A stretch of 42,024 nucleotides of DNA from positions 1-42,024 of the forward strand of contig LNFH01000370.1 of NCBI GenBank assembly GCA_001464235.1, read 5' to 3'. Below are positions 27,990 through 35,451 of this stretch, one piece after another. The notes under the pieces are model-generated. The model ran no database searches and had not been told where the DNA came from. It worked only from the letters and a program-made list of their open reading frames with translations. Positions within the stretch are counted from its first letter, which is position 1; every line of letters starts with the position of its first letter. The position numbers and the translations under genes were made by a program. This DNA comes from Rhizobiales bacterium Ga0077556 (GTDB lineage: Bacteria > Pseudomonadota > Alphaproteobacteria > Rhizobiales > Phreatobacteraceae).

Positions 27990-28511
27990 TCAGCCCTCCG
28001 CGCGCCGCTTGAGGGCGGCGAGGCCGGCCTCGAAGTCGGGACCCACCATGCGCTCCATGCTGAAGACGAGGCTCATCAGCTTGGCGACGAAGGGCTGGGG
28101 TCCGGACATGGCCCAGGTGACGCGGGTGCCGGCAGCCTCGGGGGCGAGGGTGAATTCGGCGAGGTTGTGGGCCTCGAAGGGTTTGAGGAAGTCGAGCTTG
28201 ATGGCGACGCGCCGCGGCGCGTCCTCGACGATCTCCATGCGGCCGGTGCCCACCTGGCCGTTGCCCTCCCAGCCGTAGACGGCGCCGACGCCGGCCTCTG
28301 CACCCGACAGGGTGCGCTTCATGGCGGGGTCCTTGGCCTCCCAGGGCGACCAGTCGCGCCAGGCGCGGAAGTCGGCGATCAGCGGGCGGATGGTCTCAGG
28401 CGGCGCGGCGATCACGGTGGACCGCTCGAGGCGGAAGTGGTCCGGCCGGGTCGCGGCATAGGCGAGAAGGCCGCCGATGGCGATGAGGACGGCGGCGAGC
28501 GCGTAGAGCAT
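27990..28511 (-). CDS. SRPBCC family protein with N-terminal membrane anchor
   Basis: A 173-residue protein with one N-terminal transmembrane helix (ALAAVLIAIGGLLAYAA), then a START/Bet v1-like domain: STVIAAPPETIRPLIADFR, DWSPWEAKDPAMKRTL and GWEGNGQVGTGRMEIVE. Such polyketide-cyclase-like domains bind hydrophobic ligands; the ligand is unknown. The start is ATG 28511, 22 bp after the VOC gene, and DUF1579 follows after 47 bp, forming one operon. An ATG farther upstream (28610) would overlap the VOC gene and is not preferred. Confidence 0.88.
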   Translation of the reverse strand: MLYALAAVLIAIGGLLAYAATRPDHFRLERSTVIAAPPETIRPLIADFRAWRDWSPWEAKDPAMKRTLSGAEAGVGAVYGWEGNGQVGTGRMEIVEDAPRRVAIKLDFLKPFEAHNLAEFTLAPEAAGTRVTWAMSGPQPFVAKLMSLVFSMERMVGPDFEAGLAALKRRAEG

Positions 28512-28533
28512 GGGCCCTCTCCAGGTCACCGGG

Positions 28534-28950
28534 TCACGCCTTCGCCGGCAGGGCGCTGGCGAAGCTCCAGGAATGGCCGAAAGGATCGACGATCTGGGCA
28601 TAGCGGTCACCCCAGAAGGCGTCGTGGGGCGCGATGACCGTGGTGGCGCCGGCCTTCATGGCGCGATCGTACCAGGCGTCGCAGTCGTCCACGACGAGGT
28701 GCATGGTGACGGAGACGCCGCCGACGCGGGGCGGCGGGCCGAAATTGGCGCCGGGAAAGACGTGCTCGGGGAAGTCGTCGTGGAGGAAGACCGTGGAGCC
28801 GTTGATGGTGAGCGCGGCGTGCAGCAGCCGCTTGCCGTCGTCCGCGGGAACCCGCGCCAGTTCGGTGGCGCCGAGGGCGGTCGCATAGAAGGCGATGGCC
28901 TCGGAGGCGCCCTCGACGTTCAGGTGGGGGATGACGGCTGTTCCGGCCAT
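28534..28950 (-). CDS. VOC family protein (glyoxalase/PhnB-like)
   Basis: A 138-residue protein made of two beta-alpha-beta-beta-beta modules: IPHLNVEGASEAIAFYATAL at the N-terminus and VTMHLVVDDCDAWYDRAMKAG, then DRYAQIVDPFGHSWSFA at the C-terminus. This is the PhnB/YdcJ-like branch of the vicinal-oxygen-chelate superfamily; catalytic activity is unknown. It is the first gene of the VOC-SRPBCC-DUF1579 operon, with GAGGAG before the ATG at 28950. A perfect inverted repeat lies 24 bp upstream of the start. Confidence 0.9.
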   Translation of the reverse strand: MAGTAVIPHLNVEGASEAIAFYATALGATELARVPADDGKRLLHAALTINGSTVFLHDDFPEHVFPGANFGPPPRVGGVSVTMHLVVDDCDAWYDRAMKAGATTVIAPHDAFWGDRYAQIVDPFGHSWSFASALPAKA

Positions 28951-28973
28951 GGGGCTCTCCTCGACGGTCTTTC

Positions 28974-28993
28974 ACTTAACTCATAGGTTAAGT
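28974..28993. promoter_or_regulatory. Inverted repeat, likely ArsR-type operator of the VOC operon
   Basis: ACTTAAC (28974-28980), spacer TCATAG, GTTAAGT (28987-28993). Similar TTAAC/GTTAA palindromes precede SRPBCC/VOC operons controlled by small ArsR-family repressors. The matching repressor gene is not in this operon, so it must act from elsewhere. Confidence 0.55.
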
Positions 28994-29049
28994 ATCTGGG
29001 GGCGGGGATGTCAAGCCGGGACGGCGATCGCCCGCCGCCCCGGCCGGGG

Positions 29050-29337
29050 TCAGCCCCGGAACCAGAAGCCCGCGACCATGCCGACTGCGAAGATCACCAG
29101 CACGGCGTTGCGGTAGAGCCGGTCCCAGCGGTCGTAGCGCACCGGTGCCAGTTTCAGGACGTCGAACTCCTCGCGGCCAGCCGGCGCGGGCTGCGGCTTC
29201 GCCGCGCCGCCGGCTTCGGAGGGGGGCGCGGCAGGCTTCGGACGGTCGGGTGTGGGGGGCCTTGGAACCTCGGTGGCGGTCAGGTCGATGGTGACCGGCG
29301 CCGGTGTGCGGCGGGTGTCTCTCTGCTGGATGGACAT
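29050..29337 (-). CDS. Small proline-rich single-pass membrane protein of unknown function
   Basis: A 95-residue protein starting at ATG 29337. Residues 1 to about 60 are disordered and rich in proline, alanine and lysine; the C-terminus has one hydrophobic helix (NAVLVIFAVGMVAGFWF) ending in RG, preceded by VRYDRWDRLYR. This suggests a C-terminal tail anchor in the inner membrane with the disordered part in the cytoplasm. I do not recognise a family. It is followed, 106 bp upstream in the genome, by another small gene on the same strand. Confidence 0.6.
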   Translation of the reverse strand: MSIQQRDTRRTPAPVTIDLTATEVPRPPTPDRPKPAAPPSEAGGAAKPQPAPAGREEFDVLKLAPVRYDRWDRLYRNAVLVIFAVGMVAGFWFRG

Positions 29338-29443
29338 GGATAGCTCTGTGTCGAAAGCCACGGGTCGCGACGGCGCGCGACGCCCCCGGCGCCGCAGGGC
29401 GGCCGGTCGGGTGGCATGAAGGGAAAGGGGTGGAGTGCGGGCG

Positions 29444-29857
29444 TCAGGCCGCGGGGGGCGCGCGCGCCTCGGGCCGCAGCCGCACGCCGGGGCGGTGCGG
29501 GGCTGAGGCGGCGACGGGCTGCGTGGCTTCGCTCGCGGTGAGCGCCTGCCCGGGCCGGCGGGGCGGCGGCGCCGCACCGGGATCGTCGGGGCCGCCGGCG
29601 CGGTCGTCGGCCGCCAGTCGGCGCTTGAGGGCGGGCGCCTCGCTCTGGCGCAGGACCGCGACGTCGCCCGCCGCGCGCTCCAGCACGGCGCCGCCCGGAA
29701 CGGGGGCGTGGAAGCGCGCCTGGGGGGCGCCGGCCGCGAGGCCCGCCGCGAGCAGGACCAGGGCCGCCAGCCACAGCCGCGCGCGGCCGAGGCCGGCCGC
29801 CCAGGGCGGCAGACGGAGGCTGGCCTTCGCTGGTGTCGGTCCCCTCGGGTCGGTCAT
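29444..29857 (-). CDS. Hypothetical protein with one membrane helix (137 aa)
   Basis: A 137-residue frame from ATG 29857. After a basic N-terminus (MTDPRGPTPAKASLRLPPW) comes one hydrophobic segment (LWLAALVLLAAGLAAG), then a low-complexity Ala/Pro/Arg-rich remainder including PGGAVLERAAGDVAVLRQ. It may be an anchored or secreted envelope protein. No family is recognised, and its composition is also what a chance GC-rich frame would give, so it is a weak call. It is divergent from rsfS. Confidence 0.4.
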   Translation of the reverse strand: MTDPRGPTPAKASLRLPPWAAGLGRARLWLAALVLLAAGLAAGAPQARFHAPVPGGAVLERAAGDVAVLRQSEAPALKRRLAADDRAGGPDDPGAAPPPRRPGQALTASEATQPVAASAPHRPGVRLRPEARAPPAA

Positions 29858-29946
29858 CGCCCGTTTCTGTGCACCGAATCCGGCGGAAATGCGAGGCCCG
29901 GGCCGGCTGCGTGCCGATGGCTGCAGTGCCTGTCGCACGCTTCCGT

Positions 29947-29975
29947 TTTCCAAACGTCACGTTTTCGGCTATGAT
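29947..29975 (+). promoter_or_regulatory. Candidate sigma-70 promoter of rsfS-rlmH
   Basis: TTTCCA (29947-29952) and TATGAT (29970-29975) are 17 bp apart. Transcription from here would start near 29982, leaving about 40 nt of leader before the likely rsfS start at 30022. The ATG at 29971 lies inside the -10 box and so cannot be the start codon if this promoter is right. Confidence 0.45.
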
Positions 29976-30021
29976 GCGTGCTTGTGGCGCCCTCGCGGCG
30001 CGAAGCAGAGAGGATTGGACC

Positions 30022-30435
30022 CTGTCCACCACAACCCTGCCGGGGCCGACCGCCAGCGCGTCGCCCTCCGGGACTCCGACGGCTAGCCCCGCTCCCGCGG
30101 ACGTCCTCCAGCTCGTCCTCGACACCTTGGAAGAGAACAAGGCCGAGGAAATCCAGGCCATCGACCTCAAAGGCAAGACCTCCATCGCCGACGCGATGGT
30201 GGTGGCCTCCGGGCGTTCGCATCGCCACGTCGGCGCGCTGGCCGACTATCTGATGAAGGCGCTGAAGGAAAAGGGCGTCGGACAGCTCCGCGTCGAGGGC
30301 CTGCCGGCCTGCGACTGGGTGCTGGTGGATGCCGGCGACGTCATCATCCACGTGTTCCGGCCCGAGGTGCGCACCTTCTACAATCTCGAGAAGATGTGGT
30401 CCGCGGCCCGTCCGGGCGACCGGCTGGCCGGCTGA
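30022..30435 (+). CDS. rsfS: Ribosome silencing factor RsfS, probable CTG start
   Basis: RsfS binds ribosomal protein uL14 on the 50S subunit and blocks subunit joining in starved cells. The conserved core is complete: IDLKGKTSIADAMVVASGRS, then VEGLPACDWVLVDAGDVIIH and FRPEVRTFYNLEKMW. There is no ATG, GTG or TTG between the promoter-like -10 box and the conserved part. AGAGAGGA (30007-30014) stands 7 nt before a CTG at 30022 that begins LSTTTLPGP, so a rare CTG start giving 137 residues is the best choice. The alternative is ATG 29968 or 29971, which would add about 18 residues without similarity. rlmH follows after 28 bp. Confidence 0.88.
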   Translation: MSTTTLPGPTASASPSGTPTASPAPADVLQLVLDTLEENKAEEIQAIDLKGKTSIADAMVVASGRSHRHVGALADYLMKALKEKGVGQLRVEGLPACDWVLVDAGDVIIHVFRPEVRTFYNLEKMWSAARPGDRLAG

Positions 30436-30463
30436 TCGCTGCGCCTCGATCCGGAGCGCCGGC

Positions 30464-30940
30464 ATGCGGCTGATCGTCGTCGCCGTCGGGCGCGCCAAGG
30501 CGGGGCCTGAGAGCGAGCTCGCCGCCCGCTACCAGGAGCGTGCGGCCAAGGCCGGCAAGAGCCTCGGCTTCCGCGCCGTAGAGACGGTGACCCTCGACGA
30601 GAGCCGCCTGCCGGACACCGCTGCCCGCAAGGGCGAGGAGGCGGCGGCCATCCGCCGCGTGCGGGCCGGGCGGCTGATCCTGCTCGACGAGCGCGGAAAG
30701 AGCCTCGGCAGCGCCGATTTCGCCGCGTTGCTCGGACGCTGGAAGGATTCCTCCGAGGAGGCGGCGACGCTGGTCGTCGGCGGGCCCGACGGGCTCGACC
30801 CGGCGCTGCGGGCCGAGGCGGACCTCGTCCTCTCCTTCGGCGCGATGACCTGGCCGCACCAGCTCGTGCGGATCATGGCGCTGGAGCAGCTCTACCGCGC
30901 CGTCACCATCCTCGCCGGCCATCCCTATCATCGCGTCTGA
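30464..30940 (+). CDS. rlmH: 23S rRNA (pseudouridine(1915)-N3)-methyltransferase RlmH
   Basis: A 158-residue SPOUT-fold methyltransferase that methylates pseudouridine 1915 in helix 69 of 23S rRNA on the assembled 70S ribosome. The knotted SAM site is visible as ATLVVGGPDGLDPALR, and the C-terminus MTWPHQLVRIMALEQLYRA then GHPYHRV is diagnostic. It starts at ATG 30464. Pairing with rsfS is the normal order in most bacteria and gives a small ribosome-related operon. About 96 bp after its stop the Pho box of the ugp operon begins. Confidence 0.97.
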   Translation: MRLIVVAVGRAKAGPESELAARYQERAAKAGKSLGFRAVETVTLDESRLPDTAARKGEEAAAIRRVRAGRLILLDERGKSLGSADFAALLGRWKDSSEEAATLVVGGPDGLDPALRAEADLVLSFGAMTWPHQLVRIMALEQLYRAVTILAGHPYHRV

Positions 30941-31036
30941 CGGTACCGGGGCCTTCCAGGCTCTCCCGACGCGTCGCGTCCTGTGGACAAAGGCCCTGCG
31001 GACGCCGCCGCGGGTCTCGACAGACAGGCTCTTACG

Positions 31037-31065
31037 CTGTCATCCAACCTTCACTAAAGTGTCAC
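31037..31065 (+). promoter_or_regulatory. Pho box (PhoB-binding direct repeats) before ugp
   Basis: Three heptamers stand at exact 11-bp steps: CTGTCAT (31037-31043), CCTTCAC (31048-31054) and GTGTCAC (31059-31065). The first is a perfect match to the PhoB consensus half-site, and the others keep T-CA. The site lies about 90 bp upstream of ugpB. In E. coli and rhizobia the ugp transporter belongs to the phosphate-starvation regulon, so biology and sequence agree. Confidence 0.72.
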
Positions 31066-31155
31066 GCGTCCGTCGTCTGGCGGACCCAGAACGGCGCGGC
31101 CCTTGCCGCAAGCCGCACCGCCGCCGCAAGGCGTCTGTTGGGAGGACTATTTCCG

Positions 31156-32453
31156 ATGTTCAACCGTCGTTCGATGTGCTGGCCGCGAGCCCCGCCGCAG
31201 CGCAGGTCGAGATCCAGTGGTGGCACGCCATGACCGGTGCCAACAACGAGGTCGTCAACAAGCTGGCGCAGGACTTCAACGCCTCGCAGCGCGAGTTCCG
31301 GGTCGTGCCGACCTACAAGGGCTCCTATCCCGACACGATGAATGCCGGCATCGCCGCGTTCCGCGCCGGCAACGCCCCGCACATCCTCCAGGTCTTCGAG
31401 GTGGGCACCGCGACGATGATGGCCGCCCGCGGCGCCATCAAGCCGGTGTTCCAGCTCATGGCCGAGGCCAACGAGCCCTTCGATCCCAAGGCCTACCTGC
31501 CGGCGGTCGCTGGCTACTATTCGACCTCGCGCGGGGAGATGCTGTCCTTCCCGTTCAACTCGTCGTCCTCGGTGATGTGGTACAACAAGGACGCCTTCCG
31601 CCGGGCTGGCCTGAACCCGGACCAGCCGCCGAAGACCTGGCCGGAAGTGTTCGATGCCGCCAAGAAGCTGCGCGCCGCCGGCTATGACAAGTGCGGGTTC
31701 TCCTCCGCCTGGATCACCTGGCTGAACATCGAGCAGTTCTCGCTCTGGCACAACGTGCCGCTCGCCACCCGCGCCAACGGCATCGACGGCTTCGATACGG
31801 AGCTGCGCTTCAACTCGCCGCTGCACGTGCGCCACCTGCAGAACCTCATCGACCTGCAGAAGGACAACACCTTCTCCTATTCGGGCCGCACCAACACCGG
31901 CGAGGGCCGCTTCACCTCCGGCGAGTGCCCGATCTTCCTGACCTCGTCGGGCTTCTACGGCAACGTCAAGGCGAACGCGAAGTTCGACTGGGCCAATGCG
32001 CCGATGCCCTACTATCCGGATGCGGCCGGCGCGCCGCAGAACTCGACGCTGGGCGGCGCCTCGCTCTGGGTCATGGGCGGCAAGCCCGCCGCCGAGTATC
32101 GCGGCGTTGCCAAGTTCTTCGCCTTCCTGTCGCAGACCGAACGCCAGGCGAAGCTGCACACCGACTCCGGCTACCTGCCGATCACGCAGGCCGCCTACGA
32201 GCAGGTGAAGGCCTCCGGTTTCTACCGCGAGAACCCCTATCTCGAAACGCCGATCCTGCAGCTCAACAACAAGCCGCCGACCGAGAACTCGCGCGGCCTG
32301 CGCCTCGGCAACATGGTGCAGATGCGCGACGTCTGGGCCGAGGAGTTCGAGGCGGCGCTGGCCGGGCAGAAGAGCGCCCAGGCGGCGCTGGACGCGGCGG
32401 TCTCGCGCGGCAACGTGATGCTGCGCCAGTTCGAGCGCACCGTCTCCCGCTGA
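31156..32453 (+). pseudogene. ugpB: sn-glycerol-3-phosphate ABC transporter, binding protein UgpB, frameshifted in the signal peptide
   Basis: The periplasmic binding protein for glycerol 3-phosphate and its diesters. The ATG at 31156, with GGAGG at 31141-31145, begins MFNRRSM. Around 31173-31179 the match moves frame to VLAASPAAAQVEIQWWHAM and continues to the stop at 32453, with FPFNSSSSVMWYNKDAF, GRTNTGEGRFTSGECP and LGGASLWVMGGKPAAEY. The mature part is complete. What is missing is the middle of the hydrophobic signal core, so the initiating ATG is out of frame with the rest. A longer frame entering from upstream would have a non-signal-like leader and is unlikely. As written the receptor would not be made or exported normally. 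Confidence 0.87.
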
Positions 32454-32470
32454 GATCACACACATCCGGC

Positions 32471-32506
32471 ACCGGGGCGGGTCCGACCCGCCCCGGTCCG
32501 TCTTTT
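32471..32506 (+). terminator. Hairpin between ugpB and ugpA
   Basis: ACCGGGGCGGGT (32471-32482), loop CCG, ACCCGCCCCGGT (32486-32497), then CCGTCTTTTC. This 12-bp perfect stem with a short T-run lies 18 bp after ugpB. It probably reduces read-through so that the binding protein is made in excess of the permease, as in many binding-protein operons. Confidence 0.65.
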
Positions 32507-32518
32507 CGGGGGACCTGA

Positions 32519-33400
32519 ATGGAAAAGCGCGTTGTCTTCGACGGCAAGCTGCTGCCCTACGCGCTTCTGATGCCGCAGCTCCTCATCACCATCATCTTCT
32601 TCTACTGGCCGGCGGCGCAGGCGGTCTGGCAGTCCTTCTTCATCCAGGATGCCTTCGGCCTGACGATGCAGTTCGTCTGGTTCGAGAACTACAGCGTCCT
32701 CTTCGCCAATCCCGACTATTACCGCTCGATGGTCACGACGCTGGTCTTCTCCTGCCTCGTCACCTTCTTCTCGCTGTCGATCGCGCTGATGTTCGCGGTC
32801 CAGGCCGACAAGCACATCAAGGCCGCGGGGGCCTACAAGACCTTCCTGATGTGGCCCTATGCGGTCGCCCCGGCGATTGCCGGCGTGCTCTGGCTCTTCA
32901 TGTTCCAGCCCTCCCTCGGCCTCGTCGCGCAGGCGATCCGCGCGCTCGGCGTCGACTGGAACCCGCAGCTCAACGGCGGCCACGCCATGACGCTGGTGGT
33001 GATGGCCGCGACGTGGAAACAGATCAGCTACAACTTCCTCTTCTTCCTCGCCGGCCTGCAGTCGATCCCGAAGAGCGTCATCGAGGCCGCCGCCATCGAC
33101 GGGGCGCGGCCGGCGCGGCGGTTCTGGACCATCATCTTCCCGCTGCTGTCGCCGACCACCTTCTTCCTGCTGGTCGTCAACATCGTCTACGTCTTCTTCG
33201 ACACGTTCGGCATCATCGACTCGGTCACCGGCGGCGGCCCAGCCCAGGCGACCACGACGCTGGTCTACAAGGTCTTCTCCGACGGGCGCCTGGGCGGTGA
33301 CCTCGGCGGATCGGCCGCCCAGTCGGTGATCCTGATGATCCTCGTGATCGGCCTCACCGCCATCCAGTTCCGCTACATCGAGCGCAAGGTCCAGTACTGA
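32519..33400 (+). CDS. ugpA: sn-glycerol-3-phosphate ABC transporter permease UgpA
   Basis: A 293-residue inner-membrane permease (E. coli 295) with six helices. The N-terminus VVFDGKLLPYALLMPQLLIT and the ABC-permease EAA loop PKSVIEAAAIDGARPARRFW are typical, as is IDSVTGGGPAQATTTLVYK. It forms a heterodimer with UgpE and works with UgpB and UgpC. The start is ATG 32519. Its TGA overlaps the ugpE ATG by one base (TGATG at 33398-33402), so the two are translationally coupled. No damage is visible. Confidence 0.95.
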   Translation: MEKRVVFDGKLLPYALLMPQLLITIIFFYWPAAQAVWQSFFIQDAFGLTMQFVWFENYSVLFANPDYYRSMVTTLVFSCLVTFFSLSIALMFAVQADKHIKAAGAYKTFLMWPYAVAPAIAGVLWLFMFQPSLGLVAQAIRALGVDWNPQLNGGHAMTLVVMAATWKQISYNFLFFLAGLQSIPKSVIEAAAIDGARPARRFWTIIFPLLSPTTFFLLVVNIVYVFFDTFGIIDSVTGGGPAQATTTLVYKVFSDGRLGGDLGGSAAQSVILMILVIGLTAIQFRYIERKVQY

Positions 33401-34207
33401 TGGTCGAGCGCCAGAGCCTCTTCTCGTTCCTGCCGCACGTGATCCTGCTCATCGGGATCTTCATCGTCGCCTTCCCGGTCTATGTGGCCTTCGTCGCCTC
33501 GACCTGGGACCCGGCGACCATCTCCAACGGGCAGATGCCGCTGTGGCCGGGGCCGCATCTCGTCGAGAACTACACGCAGACCCTGTTCCAGGGCACGGCC
33601 AAGTCGTCACGCGAGCCGGTCGGCATGATGATGCTGAACAGCCTCATCATGGCGCTGACGATCGCCATCGGAAAGATCGCCATTTCGATCATCTCGGCCT
33701 TCGCCATCGTCTATTTCCGGTTTCCCTTCCGGATGGCGGCGTTCTGGGTGATCTTCGTCACGCTGATGCTGCCCGTCGAGGTGCGCATCTATCCGACCTA
33801 CAAGATCGTCGCCGATCTCGGCCTGCTGGACAGCTATCTCGGCCTCACCGTGCCGCTGATCGCCTCCGCAACCGCGACGCTGCTGTTCCGTCAGTTCTTC
33901 ATGACCGTGCCCGACGAGCTGGTGGAGGCCTCGAAGATCGACGGGGCGAGCGCCATGCAGTTCTTCAAGGACACGCTGCTGCCGCTGTCGATCACCTCGA
34001 TCGCGGCGCTGTTCGTCATCCAGTTCATCTACGGCTGGAACCAGTATCTCTGGCCGCTGCTGATCACCACCCGCGAGAGCATGGGACGCCCTGACGGAGT
34101 GGCAGATCGCCATGGCGACCGCCGTGCTGGCCATGCTGCCGCCGGTGCTGGTGGTGATCCTGATGCAGCGGCTCTTCGTCAAGGGCCTGGTCGAGACCGA
34201 GAAGTGA
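33400..34207 (+). pseudogene. ugpE: sn-glycerol-3-phosphate ABC transporter permease UgpE, frameshifted near the C-terminus
   Basis: The second permease of the ugp system. From ATG 33400 the first frame is normal through the EAA loop (DELVEASKIDGASAMQFF) and YGWNQYLWPLLITTRESM at about 34083. From 34085 the family match continues in another frame with DALTEWQIAMATAVLAML and [20 protein letters not shown], ending at 34207. Relatives have a loop of about 14 residues ending in a glycine cluster between these two parts, so a short frame-shifting deletion is the simplest reading. The first frame alone would end at 34221 with a nonsense tail and lose the last helix. Confidence 0.88.
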
Positions 34208-34217
34208 GGCAATTCCG

Positions 34218-35294
34218 ATGAGCGAGGTCGTTCTCGACAAGGTGCGGAAGGTCTATGCCGGCGGGGTGGAGGCCGTGCGCGGCGTCGACATCCACGTGCC
34301 GGCGGGCGCCTTCTGCGTGCTGGTCGGCCCCTCCGGCTGCGGCAAGTCCACGCTGCTGCGCATGATCGCGGGGCTGGAGACCATCACCGGCGGCGAGTGC
34401 CGCATCGGCGCGCGGCGGGTCAACGAGCTGGAGCCGGCCGAACGCGACATCGCCATGGTGTTCCAGAACTACGCGCTCTATCCGCACATGAGCGTCTACG
34501 ACAACATGGCCTATGGCCTGAGGAACCGCGGGACGCCCAAGCCGGAGATCGACGAGCGGGTGAAGGAAGCCGCGCGGATCCTCGAGATCACGCCCTTCCT
34601 CGACCGCAAGCCGCGGGCGCTCTCCGGCGGCCAGCGCCAGCGCGTCGCCATGGGCCGTGCCATCGTGCGCAAGCCGCAGGTGTTCCTGTTCGACGAGCCC
34701 CTGTCCAACCTCGACGCCAAGCTGCGCATCCAGATGCGCGTCGAGATCAAGAAGCTGCAGCGGGCGCTGGCGGTCACCTCCGTCTACGTCACCCACGACC
34801 AGCTGGAGGCCATGACCCTCGCCGACGTGCTGGTGGTGATGAACAAGGGCGAGGTCGAGCAGACCGGCGCGCCGCTCGACATCTACGAGAAGCCGGCCTC
34901 CACCTTCGTCGCCAGCTTCATCGGCGCGCCGCCGATGAACCTCGTGCCCGTCGAGGCGGGGGAGAACCGGCCGAAGGCCGAGGGCCTCACCGGCGGCCTC
35001 GGCCTGGCGGTGCCCCCGGGCGGGGCGATCCTCGGCGTCAGGCCCGAGCATCTCATGGTGGTGACGGGCGCGGTGCCGGAGGACTCTCTCGGCATCACCT
35101 TCCCCGTCTCGGCGGTGGAGGCGGTGGGCGCGGAGACCTTCGTCTACGGCCCCATCGGCGGCACCGGCCAGGACATCATCGCCCGCCTGCCCGGCAAGGC
35201 GCTGCTGGCGCCGGGAACGCCGGTGTCGGTGGCGGCGAGCGCCGAGCATCTGCACCTCTTCGACAGGCAGACGGGCAAGCGCATCGGGCCGTGA
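34218..35294 (+). CDS. ugpC: sn-glycerol-3-phosphate ABC transporter ATP-binding protein UgpC
   Basis: A 358-residue ATPase driving the ugp transporter. Walker [10 protein letters not shown] is at residues 37-45, the signature LSGGQRQRV, Walker [13 protein letters not shown] and switch histidine VYVTHDQ are all intact. The C-terminal TOBE/MalK-like regulatory domain follows ([22 protein letters not shown]). The start is ATG 34218, 10 bp after ugpE. The operon is ugpBAEC; no ugpQ phosphodiesterase follows. Confidence 0.95.
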   Translation: MSEVVLDKVRKVYAGGVEAVRGVDIHVPAGAFCVLVGPSGCGKSTLLRMIAGLETITGGECRIGARRVNELEPAERDIAMVFQNYALYPHMSVYDNMAYGLRNRGTPKPEIDERVKEAARILEITPFLDRKPRALSGGQRQRVAMGRAIVRKPQVFLFDEPLSNLDAKLRIQMRVEIKKLQRALAVTSVYVTHDQLEAMTLADVLVVMNKGEVEQTGAPLDIYEKPASTFVASFIGAPPMNLVPVEAGENRPKAEGLTGGLGLAVPPGGAILGVRPEHLMVVTGAVPEDSLGITFPVSAVEAVGAETFVYGPIGGTGQDIIARLPGKALLAPGTPVSVAASAEHLHLFDRQTGKRIGP

Positions 35295-35380
35295 GACCCG
35301 CGGCACCGCCGCGCACGGCTTCAACTCCTCCCGTCCCGGCCAACCTTGCGAGCGGGCGGACCCGTCGCCATATTCGGGAA

Positions 35381-35451
35381 GCGCCGGTGGTTTCCGGCGC
35401 GCCGGGTGCCTTCGGGGCCCGGTCGATGTCGCTCACACGAGGACTTCGCCC
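35381..35451 (+). promoter_or_regulatory. ROSE-like RNA thermometer before hsp20
   Basis: Three hairpins in series lead to the hsp20 start. The first is GCGCCGG (35381-35387) with CCGGCGC (35394-35400). The second is CCGGGTGCC/GGGCCCGG around a TTCG loop (35402-35422). The third pairs TCGCT (35429-35433) with AGGA (35440-35443), leaving one bulged G and a 6-nt loop. This last element, U(U/C)GCU opposite the ribosome-binding AGGA, is the defining feature of ROSE thermosensors upstream of rhizobial small heat-shock genes. AGGA is 8 nt from the ATG. Melting at high temperature would free it for ribosomes. Confidence 0.65.
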
